Source: Thermoplasmata archaeon (GTDB lineage: Archaea > Thermoplasmatota > Thermoplasmata > Methanomassiliicoccales > Methanomethylophilaceae). Taken from it: a DNA stretch of 64,000 bases. The stretch is from assembly GCA_015063125.1 (NCBI GenBank), contig SUTB01000001.1, forward strand, positions 1 through 64,000, given 5' to 3'. Position numbers and translations under genes: made by a program. Of this stretch, positions 35,697 to 44,328 are shown in pieces (position 1 is the stretch's first letter; every line of letters starts with the position of its first letter). The notes below the pieces were generated by a model that was given only the letters and a program-made list of their open reading frames with translations, was not told where the DNA came from and did no database searches.

Positions 35697-36419
35697 TCAG
35701 GCCTTTTCCTTGGATTTCTTCAGCAGTGCCTCGATCTCAGATTCGGTCAGTCTCCTGAACCTCTTTCCGACCTCGGCAACACCGATCTCTGTGGTCTCGG
35801 CGCTGGGCTTCTCCTCGATGGCTGCCTCCAACGCCTTCAGTCCGAGCTTCAGTGCCACATTGGCGGTCATGTCGTCCTTGTATTCCTTCTCGAATACATC
35901 CATGACTGCGGGGCGTCCGCTTCCGATTCCGGTCGCTTTGTATGCGACAAGTGCTCCGGAGGGGTCGGTCTCGAAGAGGTGTACTCCGAGGTCATCCGTT
36001 CCAGCTACCAGGAGGGCTGTTCCGAAGGGACGTGCCCCGCCGTACTGGGTGAACTGCTGCTTGTAATCGCAGACCTTCTTGACGAGCATCTCGACGGAGA
36101 TGTTCTCGCCGTAGCTGACCCTGTGGACCTGGGCCTCATGCCTGGCCTGATCGACCAGCACCCTAGCGTCCGCAACGAGTCCAGAAGTCGCACATCCGAT
36201 GTAGTCATCGATATCGTGGATCTTCTCGGTGGATTTAGGCTCCAGGAGTTTGCTCATCGATCTCTTGTCGACGATGAGGGCCACTCCGCCTTTGTACTTC
36301 AGTCCGATGGTCGTGGAACCTTTCTTCACGGCCTCACGGGCGTACTCTACTTGGAAAAGTCTTCCGTCAGGGGAGAAAACTGTGATCCCCCTGTCATAAG
36401 CCATTTGTCCGGGTTGCAT
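35697..36419 (-). CDS. psmA: Proteasome subunit alpha
   Basis: A 240-residue alpha-type subunit with the N-terminal signature AYDRGITVFSPDGRLFQVEY (gate and first helix), then KGSTTIGLKYKGGVALIVD. It forms the outer rings of the 20S proteasome. I start at MQPGQMAYDRG (36419); the preceding in-frame residues MLPRKEKGAAI lie in the leader. It is the first gene of the long exosome operon. A PAC2 chaperone-like protein is encoded at 6020-6772. Confidence 0.95.
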   Translation of the reverse strand: MQPGQMAYDRGITVFSPDGRLFQVEYAREAVKKGSTTIGLKYKGGVALIVDKRSMSKLLEPKSTEKIHDIDDYIGCATSGLVADARVLVDQARHEAQVHRVSYGENISVEMLVKKVCDYKQQFTQYGGARPFGTALLVAGTDDLGVHLFETDPSGALVAYKATGIGSGRPAVMDVFEKEYKDDMTANVALKLGLKALEAAIEEKPSAETTEIGVAEVGKRFRRLTESEIEALLKKSKEKA

Positions 36420-36487
36420 AATTGCTGCTCCTTTTTCTTTACGCGGGAGCATTCTTAAAGTATTATAAAAGGAAGAGGTAGGAAGGT

Positions 36488-36790
36488 TCAGCGTTTCTTC
36501 TTCTGGGAGACCTTAAGTTCGGGATATTCCTCACGTATCTTCCTGAGAGTTCCTGATGTGATGAGGGATTCGCACCCCGGATAGGCTGCCTTCATGGCCT
36601 CCGTCACGGCCTCCTTCTCAGAGGGGTTGCATCTAACTACAGCCTTGCCTCCGAAGCTAGTGATGACGCGGAGATCGGGCATGAATTTCTCTAAGCTTGA
36701 CAATGCTGAGAGGACATCGGATCTCCCTGCGGATTCCGGCACTGTGTAGACGATGTAGCGCCTTCTTCCGCGGACGGCTTTCACGACCAT
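36488..36790 (-). CDS. rnp2: RNase P protein component 2 (Pop5)
   Basis: A 100-residue protein with the Pop5 pattern: a basic start (VRGRRRYIVYTV), a ferredoxin-like core and FGGKAVVRCNPSEKEAV, ending in a Lys-rich tail. Pop5 pairs with Rpp30 and activates the RNase P RNA that trims tRNA 5' ends. In many archaea it precedes psmA, as here. The frame is open for about 30 more codons upstream but without a usual start. Confidence 0.82.
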   Translation of the reverse strand: MVVKAVRGRRRYIVYTVPESAGRSDVLSALSSLEKFMPDLRVITSFGGKAVVRCNPSEKEAVTEAMKAAYPGCESLITSGTLRKIREEYPELKVSQKKKR

Positions 36791-37288
36791 GGACCAGGGT
36801 ACAACGTCCTCTTTCTTAACATCTTTCTCGTCGTCGCCACCACGGTCGATAATCGTTGTTTTCCTATTGTTTTTTAGCTCTTCCTAAATAATTTTAGGTC
36901 TTTAGATGGATGAATCATGTATCCATCATCAATCTGATAGCCAGACAAAAATTGTACGCAAAAAATCCCCATTTCCGCACTATTTAAAAATTATTTTAAC
37001 ATCACTTAATATGAAGATATAATTTTATTTCGCCTAAATACGAATTAAAATTCAAAATTTAACTAAAAATTTGGTAGCATTATCATAAAGGATGAGATAA
37101 ATTAATGTCAATAAAAGAAATGCTGGCACATGAAATAACAATTAATTTTTAGCAATTTTTTGATTTTAATCAAAAATCGACTTCGACGGTCTTTGTAATA
37201 ATTATTAAGAATATTTATCGCTTTCGTAAAAGCCCTTAATATACCAATAATTCATGCCTTAATTATTCCTTATACGGGAGGCAATGAT
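36791..37288. other. AT-rich intergenic region with the hdrA promoter
   Basis: No gene is visible in nearly 500 bases. It contains a near-perfect palindrome TTTTTGATT-tt-AATCAAAAA at 37157-37176, several TATA-like stretches (for example around 37210-37245) and an insignificant 15-codon ATG frame at 37104. The length and the palindrome suggest regulated expression of the hdrA-mvhDGA operon. Confidence 0.5.
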
Positions 37289-40200
37289 TTGACAAAATCG
37301 GCATTGGTTATCGGAGGAGGAATTGCGGGTATTCAAGCATCGCTTGATCTTGCAGACAGGGACATTCATGTCTACCTTGTGGAGAAAGACCCCACAATCG
37401 GTGGAATCATGTGCCGTCTCGACAAGACATTCCCTACGAATGATTGTTCCGCATGTATCCTCTCGCCTAAAATGGCGGATTGTAACGGACATCCCAACAT
37501 TGACGTTCTGACCTACCACGAGGTTCAGAAGGTCGAGGGTAAAGCAGGAGATTTCAAGGTGACTGTCCTCAAGAAGGCCAGGTACGTCAACCCCAACGAG
37601 TGTACCGGCTGTGGAGACTGTCTCGCAAAGTGTCCTGTTAAGAACATCCCCGACAAGTATGAGTTCGGGCTTACAACAAGGAAGGCAATCTACATCCCCC
37701 ACGCACAGGCTGTGCCCAGGGTTGCAGTTATCGACGCCAGCGTTTGCATGAAGATCAACAAAGACAAATGTGGAAACTGCGCCAAGGCTTGTGGAAAGGG
37801 CGCAATCCACTACGATGATAAGGATGAGCTCATCACACTCGAAGTCGGATCCATCATTTCTGCGATCGGATTCAAGGTATGGGACGCACACATCGCCAGC
37901 GAGTACGGATACGGCAGGTTCGCAAACGTCGTCACCGCCATCGAGTACGAGAGGATCATGTGCGCATCCGGACCTCACAGGGGTCACATCGTCTGCCCCT
38001 CCAACGGAGAGGCACCCAAGAAGATCGCCTACATCCAGTGCTGCGGATCCAGGTCCCAGAAGAAGGGATGGAAGAAGTACTGTTCTTCCGTCTGCTGTAT
38101 GTACGCGACAAAGCAGGCAATGATCACAAAGGAGCACGGAGATCTCCAGGAGGACATCTTCTTCATGGACATCAGGTCCTACGGAAAGGAGTTCGAGGCC
38201 TACATCGAGAGAGGCCAGAAGGAGTACGGAATCAACATGCACCGCGGTGCACGTGTCTCCAACATCGAGGAGGACCCCGAGACAAAGAAGCTGCTCATCA
38301 GCTACACCGACGACAACAACGATGGTGTAACAGAGGAGTTCGACATGGCAGTCCTCTCAATCGGTCTCACACCCCCCGAGGGAGCCGAGGAGTTCGCCCA
38401 GACACTTGGAATCGAGCTCAACGAGTACGGATTCTGTAAGACCACGGTCTTCCACCCCCTCGAGACAACCAGGCCCGGTATCTTCGTAACCGGAGCCTTC
38501 GCGGCACCCAAGGACATCCCCACATCCGTCGCCGAGGCATGCGGATCCTCCGCAAAGGCCGGAGCATGGATCGTCGGCAAGAACTTCGAGCCCTGCGCTC
38601 CCAAAGTCTACCCCGAGGAGAAGGAAGTCATCGGTATCGAGCCCAGGGTCGGAGTATGGGTCTGCCACTGCGGTATCAACATCGGATCAGTCGTTGATGT
38701 CCCCGCCGTCACAGAGTACGCGAAGACACTTCCCGGAGTCGTCATCTCCAGCGAGTCACAGTATGCATGTGCACAGGACTGTCTGGATGCGATTTCCACA
38801 GCAATCAAGGAGCACGACCTCAACAGAGTCGTCGTCGCATCCTGTACCCCCAGGACACACGAGCCCCTCTTCAGGGAGGCATGCAGGAACGGAGGACTGA
38901 ACAAGTACCTGTTCAACATGGCCAACATCCGTGACCAGTGCTCGTGGATCCACATGCACGCCCACGACGAGGCAACCGCAAAGGCAAAGGACCTTCTGAG
39001 GATGGCCATCGCAAAGGCATGCTTGCTCGAGCCTCTCGAGGGATCCGAGATCCCCGTCACCCAGGCAGCAGCCATCATCGGAGGAGGAATCACCGGAATG
39101 AACGCTGCACTCGACATCGCCGCACAGGGATTCCCTGTCCACCTCGTCGAGAGGGAGAAGGAACTCGGAGGATTCGCACGCAACTTCAACTTCAAGGAGG
39201 ATGGAGTTTCCGTTAAGGATTACCTCGCAGAGACAATCAAGAAAGTGCAGAACGAGAAGCTCATCACAGTCCACACCGGTGTTACCGTTAAGGACATCCC
39301 CGGATTCAAGGGTAACTTTGAGCTCCAGCTCAGCGACGGTACCAAGTACCCCGTCGGAGGAGTCCTCTTCGCCGTCGGAGCTGCCCAGTACCAGCCCACA
39401 GAGTACGGATTCGGAAACGATGAGAAGGTCACAACCCAGATCGCACTCGAGAAGAAACTCGAATCCGGAGACTTCAACGGAAAGGACGTTGTATTCGTCA
39501 GCTGTATCGGATCCAGGAACGACAAGGTCAAGTACTGTTCACGTGTCTGCTGCGCTTCCATGCTCCGCAACGCGATCAAGATCAAGTTGAAGGACCCCAC
39601 AGCGAATGTCACCATCATCCACAAGGACATCAGGACATACGGATTCCGTGAGGAGATGTACCTGAAGGCATGCCAGCTGGGAGTCAGGTTCCTTAGGTAC
39701 CCCGTCGAGGACGAGCTGCCCAAGTACAACGGAACCTACATCAACGCATACGACGCAACACTCGGAGAGGATCTCGACGTCCCCGTCGACACCCTGGTGC
39801 TCGCTACCGGTATCGCACCCCTCAGGGAGGAGAAGGAGGAGCTCGCCAAGATGGTCAAGGTCCCCATCTCCAAGGACGGTTACTACTTCGAGGCCCATCA
39901 GAAACTGAGGCCCGTCGACTTCGCAACTGAGGGAGTATACGTTGCAGGAACCGCACACTGGCCCAAGTTCATGGACGAGTGTATCGCTCAGGCATCCGGA
40001 GCAGCCTCCAGGATGCTGACCGTCATCTCCAAGTCCAAGTACATTTCCGAGGGTATCGTAGCTACCTCCAACCCCGACCGCTGTGACGGTTGCGGTGTCT
40101 GTGTAGGATGCTGTGATTACAACGCCATCTCGCTCGTCGAGCAGCCCAACGGAGCCTTCAAGAGTTTCGTCAACGCCGGTCTCTGTAAGGGATGCGGAAG

Positions 40201-40309
40201 CTGTGTCGCGTCCTGTCCTGCAGGTGCGATGGAGCAGAGAGGATTCAGGAACAAGCAGATCTGCGCTGAGATCGACGCATGTCTCGATTTCCCCGTAGGA
40301 GGTCAGTGA
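37289..40309 (+). CDS. hdrA: Heterodisulfide reductase subunit A, double-module form
   Basis: 1006 residues, far above the usual 650. Module 1 (residues 1 to about 440): FAD motif VIGGGIAGIQASLDLAD, DCSACILSPKM, and clusters in CTGCGDCLAKCP and CGNCAKACGKG. Module 2 (from about 455): the HdrA N-terminal CHCG domain, a second FAD motif IIGGGITGMNAALDIA (near 597), and two C-terminal ferredoxin clusters (CDGCGVCVGCC near 931, CKGCGSCVASCP near 967). Both modules hold a CxGSR...CS(S/R)VCC segment. HdrA carries out flavin-based electron bifurcation from H2 to ferredoxin and the CoM-CoB heterodisulfide. The start is TTG, with GGGAGG about six bases upstream. Confidence 0.93.
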   Translation: MTKSALVIGGGIAGIQASLDLADRDIHVYLVEKDPTIGGIMCRLDKTFPTNDCSACILSPKMADCNGHPNIDVLTYHEVQKVEGKAGDFKVTVLKKARYVNPNECTGCGDCLAKCPVKNIPDKYEFGLTTRKAIYIPHAQAVPRVAVIDASVCMKINKDKCGNCAKACGKGAIHYDDKDELITLEVGSIISAIGFKVWDAHIASEYGYGRFANVVTAIEYERIMCASGPHRGHIVCPSNGEAPKKIAYIQCCGSRSQKKGWKKYCSSVCCMYATKQAMITKEHGDLQEDIFFMDIRSYGKEFEAYIERGQKEYGINMHRGARVSNIEEDPETKKLLISYTDDNNDGVTEEFDMAVLSIGLTPPEGAEEFAQTLGIELNEYGFCKTTVFHPLETTRPGIFVTGAFAAPKDIPTSVAEACGSSAKAGAWIVGKNFEPCAPKVYPEEKEVIGIEPRVGVWVCHCGINIGSVVDVPAVTEYAKTLPGVVISSESQYACAQDCLDAISTAIKEHDLNRVVVASCTPRTHEPLFREACRNGGLNKYLFNMANIRDQCSWIHMHAHDEATAKAKDLLRMAIAKACLLEPLEGSEIPVTQAAAIIGGGITGMNAALDIAAQGFPVHLVEREKELGGFARNFNFKEDGVSVKDYLAETIKKVQNEKLITVHTGVTVKDIPGFKGNFELQLSDGTKYPVGGVLFAVGAAQYQPTEYGFGNDEKVTTQIALEKKLESGDFNGKDVVFVSCIGSRNDKVKYCSRVCCASMLRNAIKIKLKDPTANVTIIHKDIRTYGFREEMYLKACQLGVRFLRYPVEDELPKYNGTYINAYDATLGEDLDVPVDTLVLATGIAPLREEKEELAKMVKVPISKDGYYFEAHQKLRPVDFATEGVYVAGTAHWPKFMDECIAQASGAASRMLTVISKSKYISEGIVATSNPDRCDGCGVCVGCCDYNAISLVEQPNGAFKSFVNAGLCKGCGSCVASCPAGAMEQRGFRNKQICAEIDACLDFPVGGQ

Positions 40310-40310
40310 A

Positions 40311-40733
40311 ATGGCAGACTTTGAGCCAAGGATTGTAACATTCTGCTGCAACTGGTGTTCATACGCCGGTGCAGACGGAGCTGGAGTCGCAAGGCTTCAG
40401 ATGCCCACAAACTTCCGTATCATCAGGACAATGTGCTCCGCACGTGTCGACCCCGAGTTCGTTCTCAGGGCCTTCTCCAAGGGAGCAGACGGAGTCATGG
40501 TGCTCGGATGCCACCCTGCAGACTGCCACTACATCGGCGGTAACTACAGGGCCAGGAGAAGAATTGCTCTGCTGAGGATGGTCCTCGAGCAGTACGGTTT
40601 CGACCCCAAGAGACTCAAACTTGAGTGGGTCTCCGCATCAGAGGGAGAGAAATTCCAGAAGACAATCGTCGACTTCGTCGATGTGATCAAGCAGCTCGGA
40701 CCCACACCGCTCAAGAAAGAGGAGGCGAACTGA
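40311..40733 (+). CDS. mvhD: F420-non-reducing hydrogenase subunit D
   Basis: A 140-residue 2Fe-2S protein that passes electrons from the hydrogenase to HdrA: FCCNWCSYAGADGAG near the start, then VMVLGCHPADCHYIGGNY. It follows hdrA with one base between (TGAAATG), showing tight coupling. The C-terminus is slightly extended and charged. Confidence 0.95.
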   Translation: MADFEPRIVTFCCNWCSYAGADGAGVARLQMPTNFRIIRTMCSARVDPEFVLRAFSKGADGVMVLGCHPADCHYIGGNYRARRRIALLRMVLEQYGFDPKRLKLEWVSASEGEKFQKTIVDFVDVIKQLGPTPLKKEEAN

Positions 40734-40734
40734 T

Positions 40735-41934
40735 ATGGGATTCTTCGATAAGTTATTCAAGAAGGGAGAGAAGAAAGAGGAGCCTAAGGCAGCAAAGGCA
40801 GCCGCGGCACCCAAGGCAGCAGCTGCACCCGTCGCAGACGGACCCAAGGAGCCCATCGGACTCCAGGCAGCAGACCTTGGAGAGCTTCTCCCCGGAGCAC
40901 CTCCAGGAGGAAAGTTCAAGCTCGCTATCTACTGGGCAGCAGCCTGTGGAGGATGCGACGTTTCACTCCTCGACACAAACGAGAGGATCCTCACCATCGG
41001 TGACATGGCAGACATCGTAATGTGGCCTATCGCAGCCGACGGAAAGGAGAAGGACATCGAGGCAATGGAAGACGGAGAGATTCTCGTCTCCATCATCTCC
41101 GGAGCAGTAAGGAATTCCGAGAACGAGCACATGGTCAAGCTTCTGAGGAAGAAGTCCAAGGTCGTTGTCTCATACGGAACCTGTGCATGCTTCGGTGGAA
41201 GCCCCGCCCTTGCAAACCTCGTCCCCGGAGAGGGAAAGGAGATTCTGGAGTACGTCTACCAGAAGACTCCCACGACAGCCAACTTCCAGGCGGATTACCA
41301 CGCCGGTGCACCCGTTGTCCCCCAGACCTCATACCAGGCACCTGAGGGAGAGCTCACTCTGCCTGTGTTCTACGACACAGTCAAGACACTCGACCAGGTC
41401 ATCGACGTCGACTACTACGTCCCCGGATGTCCTCCCCTCCAGGAGTCCATCAGCGTCCTGCTCAAGGCAGTCGCGGACTTCGCTTACAGGGGAGTTCCCC
41501 TCCCGCCCAAGGGAGCCGAGATTGGAATCACCACCAAGACCCTGTGCGAGGAGTGCCCCAGGAAGAAGGAGAACCTCAGAATCGAGCACATCTACGAGCC
41601 CCACGAGATCGATGTCAAGCCCGACGTGTGCCTGATGGACCAGGGAATCCTGTGCCTCGGACCCGCAACAGTCGGCGGATGCGGTGCAAGGTGCACCAAG
41701 GTAGGCCAGCCCTGCCGTGGATGCTACGGACCCACATCCGATGTCCAGGAGCACGGAGCAAGTGTGTTCACAGCTATCGCTTCGATGTTCCCCATCCGCG
41801 AGGACGACGGAATTATCGGAGAGAGCGAGATCGTGAAGATCATGTCGGAAGTCAAGGACCCGCTCGGATACTTCTACGCATTCACTCTCGGTAAGTCATT
41901 GATTAGGAAAGCAGTTGTAGAAGGAGGTCAGTGA
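40735..41934 (+). CDS. mvhG: F420-non-reducing hydrogenase small subunit, with N-terminal extension
   Basis: 399 residues. The first 60 or so form an unusual extension: a basic start (FFDKLFKKGEKKEE) and an Ala/Lys/Pro-rich linker. The small-subunit core follows with WAAACGGCDVSLLDT (proximal cluster), SYGTCACFGGSP, VPGCPP, and C-terminal cysteine clusters (CEECPRKKENL, GGCGARCTKVGQPCRGC). It relays electrons from the NiFe site to MvhD. There is no twin-arginine signal, so it is cytoplasmic. Confidence 0.93.
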   Translation: MGFFDKLFKKGEKKEEPKAAKAAAAPKAAAAPVADGPKEPIGLQAADLGELLPGAPPGGKFKLAIYWAAACGGCDVSLLDTNERILTIGDMADIVMWPIAADGKEKDIEAMEDGEILVSIISGAVRNSENEHMVKLLRKKSKVVVSYGTCACFGGSPALANLVPGEGKEILEYVYQKTPTTANFQADYHAGAPVVPQTSYQAPEGELTLPVFYDTVKTLDQVIDVDYYVPGCPPLQESISVLLKAVADFAYRGVPLPPKGAEIGITTKTLCEECPRKKENLRIEHIYEPHEIDVKPDVCLMDQGILCLGPATVGGCGARCTKVGQPCRGCYGPTSDVQEHGASVFTAIASMFPIREDDGIIGESEIVKIMSEVKDPLGYFYAFTLGKSLIRKAVVEGGQ

Positions 41935-41935
41935 A

Positions 41936-43453
41936 ATGACAGGACCTATCATTTGGGACGAGAAGCAGAAGGTCACCGGAAACAAAGTGACCGTCGACCC
42001 CATCACACGTCTCGAGGGACACGGAAAGATCGAGATCTTCCTCGACGACAAGGGAGACGTTGCCAACGCATACTGGCAGGTTCCCGAGGTCAGGGGATTC
42101 GAGAGATTCTGCATCGGAAGGAAAGTAACAGAGCTCAACCAGATCACAGCAAGGCTGTGCGGAGTGTGCCCCGGAGCACACCACATGGCCTCGACAAAGG
42201 CGATTGACGGATGCTACAACACGAAGCCCACAGAGGTCGCGTACCTCCTCAGGGACACGTTCTACAACGCCCACTTCGTGCACAGCCACATCGCGCACTT
42301 CTATGCGCTGGCAGCACCCGACTTCGTCTGCGGACCCGCAGCACCTGCCGCGGAGAGGAACGTTCTCGGAGTCGTAGCCCGCGTAGGACTCGAACTCGGA
42401 GGAGCAGTCCTCAAGACACGTGCGGAGGCCCAGAAGGTTCAGGCTATCATCGGAGGAAAGCCCACTCACCCCGTGATGGGAGTTCCCGGTGGAGTCACCA
42501 CTGCTATCACAAAGGAGCAGCAGAAGGAGATCATCGGCTACGCTCAGGGAATGATCGACTTCGCAAAGACCTCTATGCAGGTCTTCAACGATGTCGTTCT
42601 CGGAAACAAGGAGTACATGGACATCGTCCTCAACCCCGACCTCTACTACAACGAGACATACCACATGGGACTCGTCAACGAGAGGGGACAGTTCGAGATC
42701 CACGACGGAAAGGTCAAGGTCGTCAACCAGAAGGGAGAGGACTGGGATCTTTACGACCCCTACGACTACCTCGACCACATCGGAGAGGCAGTCGAGCCCT
42801 GGTCCTACGAGAAGTTCCCCTACCTGAGGAAGCCCGGATACAAGGGACTCGTTCCCGGACCCGACAGTGGAATGTACAGAGCATCGCCCCTTTCCAGGCT
42901 CAACGTCGCGAAGGAGATGCCCACACCTCTCGCTCAGGAAGAGTTCGAGAAGTACAAGGGAATCCTCAAGGACGCTGGAGTCGAGGGACCCTGCCAGCAC
43001 ACACTGGTCACTCACTGGGCAAGGCTTATCGAGCTGCTCTGCTGCGCTGAGAAGTGTTTCGAGGACGCACAGTGCCCTGACCTGACCAGCAGCGACATCA
43101 AGCAGAAGGACATCCACGCCGGCGGACGCGGAGTAGGATGCGTCGAGGCTCCCCGCGGAACCCTGACACACGACTACACCTGTGACGAGAACGGTATTGT
43201 CACTGCATGTAACCTTGTCGTCGGAACGACCAACAACAACGGACCCATTTGTATGGACGTTGCCAAGGTCGCAAAGGGACTCATCCACAACTATGAGGTC
43301 TCCCCCGGTCTGCTGAACATGGTTGAGATGGCGTTCAGGGCATACGACCCCTGCAACTCCTGTGCAACCCACAGCCTGCCTGGACAGATGCCTTTGACAG
43401 CAGTCATCAGGAACTCTGACGGATCTGTCTACGACACGGTCACCAGGAACTGA
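41936..43453 (+). CDS. mvhA: F420-non-reducing hydrogenase large subunit
   Basis: A 505-residue NiFe-hydrogenase large subunit. The four nickel-binding cysteines are in RLCGVCPGAHH (residues about 73-83) and near the end in DPCNSCATH. The DPITRLEGHGKIEI opening is classical. A C-terminal extension after CATH would be removed during maturation. It oxidises H2 for the HdrA complex. It is the last gene of the operon, followed by a strong hairpin. Confidence 0.96.
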   Translation: MTGPIIWDEKQKVTGNKVTVDPITRLEGHGKIEIFLDDKGDVANAYWQVPEVRGFERFCIGRKVTELNQITARLCGVCPGAHHMASTKAIDGCYNTKPTEVAYLLRDTFYNAHFVHSHIAHFYALAAPDFVCGPAAPAAERNVLGVVARVGLELGGAVLKTRAEAQKVQAIIGGKPTHPVMGVPGGVTTAITKEQQKEIIGYAQGMIDFAKTSMQVFNDVVLGNKEYMDIVLNPDLYYNETYHMGLVNERGQFEIHDGKVKVVNQKGEDWDLYDPYDYLDHIGEAVEPWSYEKFPYLRKPGYKGLVPGPDSGMYRASPLSRLNVAKEMPTPLAQEEFEKYKGILKDAGVEGPCQHTLVTHWARLIELLCCAEKCFEDAQCPDLTSSDIKQKDIHAGGRGVGCVEAPRGTLTHDYTCDENGIVTACNLVVGTTNNNGPICMDVAKVAKGLIHNYEVSPGLLNMVEMAFRAYDPCNSCATHSLPGQMPLTAVIRNSDGSVYDTVTRN

Positions 43454-43464
43454 AAACAATAAAA

Positions 43465-43484
43465 GGGAGGGGGCAACCCCTCCC
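43465..43484 (+). terminator. Terminator of the hdrA-mvhDGA operon
   Basis: GGGAGGGG / CCCCTCCC with loop GCAA, eleven bases after the mvhA stop. Confidence 0.7.
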
Positions 43485-43531
43485 GCCCGCAAAACCACTT
43501 CTTACTTCTGCGTTTTGATTATTGAAAAAGA

Positions 43532-44326
43532 TCAACTGTACTTCGCACGGCTCTGAGGGCCCTGTTTGAATCTGGTGTTTTCCCTTCCGGATATCATGTT
43601 GTTCGATCTCTTTCCGAGATCTATGCCGTCCAGAAGATACAGGTGCGCATTGTCCAGATCCAACAGGTCACTGTTCAGAACAGGCCCCAGAAGATCCTCT
43701 CCGATGACGTTCACCGGAGAACCGCCAAGCATCCTGTTGAACGCAGGGACCACGATGAAGTTGCGAGGCAGCTTCTGATACTTCTCACCCTCTGTCTTGG
43801 CGAAGGTTCCCTTGAACCAGCACGGTTCTGTCATTTGCCTTCCGACACCGTCTCTGAACATGACCGCAGGGTGGTTGTGGCCTAAGATGAGGGTGTCGCA
43901 GTCCATGACTTCCTCCGAGGGCCACGTATGGCCGTGGATGAGCCCAAGATCATCTATCTTGAGACCGGTGGCAGGGCGTATCCTGACTTTCGACGGGAGG
44001 AATTCCTCAATCATCGTGTCGTGGTTGCCCCGCACAACATCTATGGAATTGAAGCGTTCGAACAGGCTCTCGAAGAAATCCGGAATCTCAGCATACTCCT
44101 GTTTCGTGGATCCGGGAACGGAGTCCTTGACGTCGCCTATGACCACAAGTCTGTTGATGTCATCATCGGCAGCATCCAGGATGGCCTGATGCATATCAGA
44201 GGTATGAGATGTGAGATGGAATCCTTTGGCTCTGAGATGGGATTCCAGACCGATGTGTAGGTCGGTGATCACAAGGCTGTTTCCGGCCTTGAGGGCGGGT
44301 ATGCCGTAGACCGGTTGAAGGTCCAT
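43532..44326 (-). CDS. Metallophosphoesterase (archaeal ICC-like)
   Basis: A 264-residue calcineurin-like phosphoesterase with metal motifs in order: ITDLHIGLE (DxH), VVIGDVKDS (GD), VRGNHDTM (GNH), LIHGHTWPSE and LILGHNHPA (GHxH). Substrate unknown; this archaeal family often sits near DNA-processing genes. I start at MDLQPVYGI; a GTG six bases upstream would overlap the preceding stop by four bases and is possible. Confidence 0.85.
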   Translation of the reverse strand: MDLQPVYGIPALKAGNSLVITDLHIGLESHLRAKGFHLTSHTSDMHQAILDAADDDINRLVVIGDVKDSVPGSTKQEYAEIPDFFESLFERFNSIDVVRGNHDTMIEEFLPSKVRIRPATGLKIDDLGLIHGHTWPSEEVMDCDTLILGHNHPAVMFRDGVGRQMTEPCWFKGTFAKTEGEKYQKLPRNFIVVPAFNRMLGGSPVNVIGEDLLGPVLNSDLLDLDNAHLYLLDGIDLGKRSNNMISGRENTRFKQGPQSRAKYS

Positions 44327-44328
44327 CT

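Noticed and set aside
16034-36000. CRISPR array or cas genes
   Set aside because: No regularly spaced direct repeats of 24-37 bases and no cas-like protein was seen here or elsewhere in the window.
37104-37151. A 15-codon leader peptide before hdrA
   Set aside because: It has a weak upstream GGATGAG but the frame is short, AT-rich and expected by chance; no attenuator follows it.
37259-38242. 327-codon minus-strand frame opposite hdrA
   Set aside because: Ends at the hdrA leader, no start signal, composition typical of antisense shadows.
41903-43498. 531-codon open frame on the minus strand opposite mvhA
   Set aside because: It mirrors a strongly expressed gene with very biased codons, which leave few stops on the other strand. 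Its product is Val/Leu/Asp/Cys-rich with no motif.
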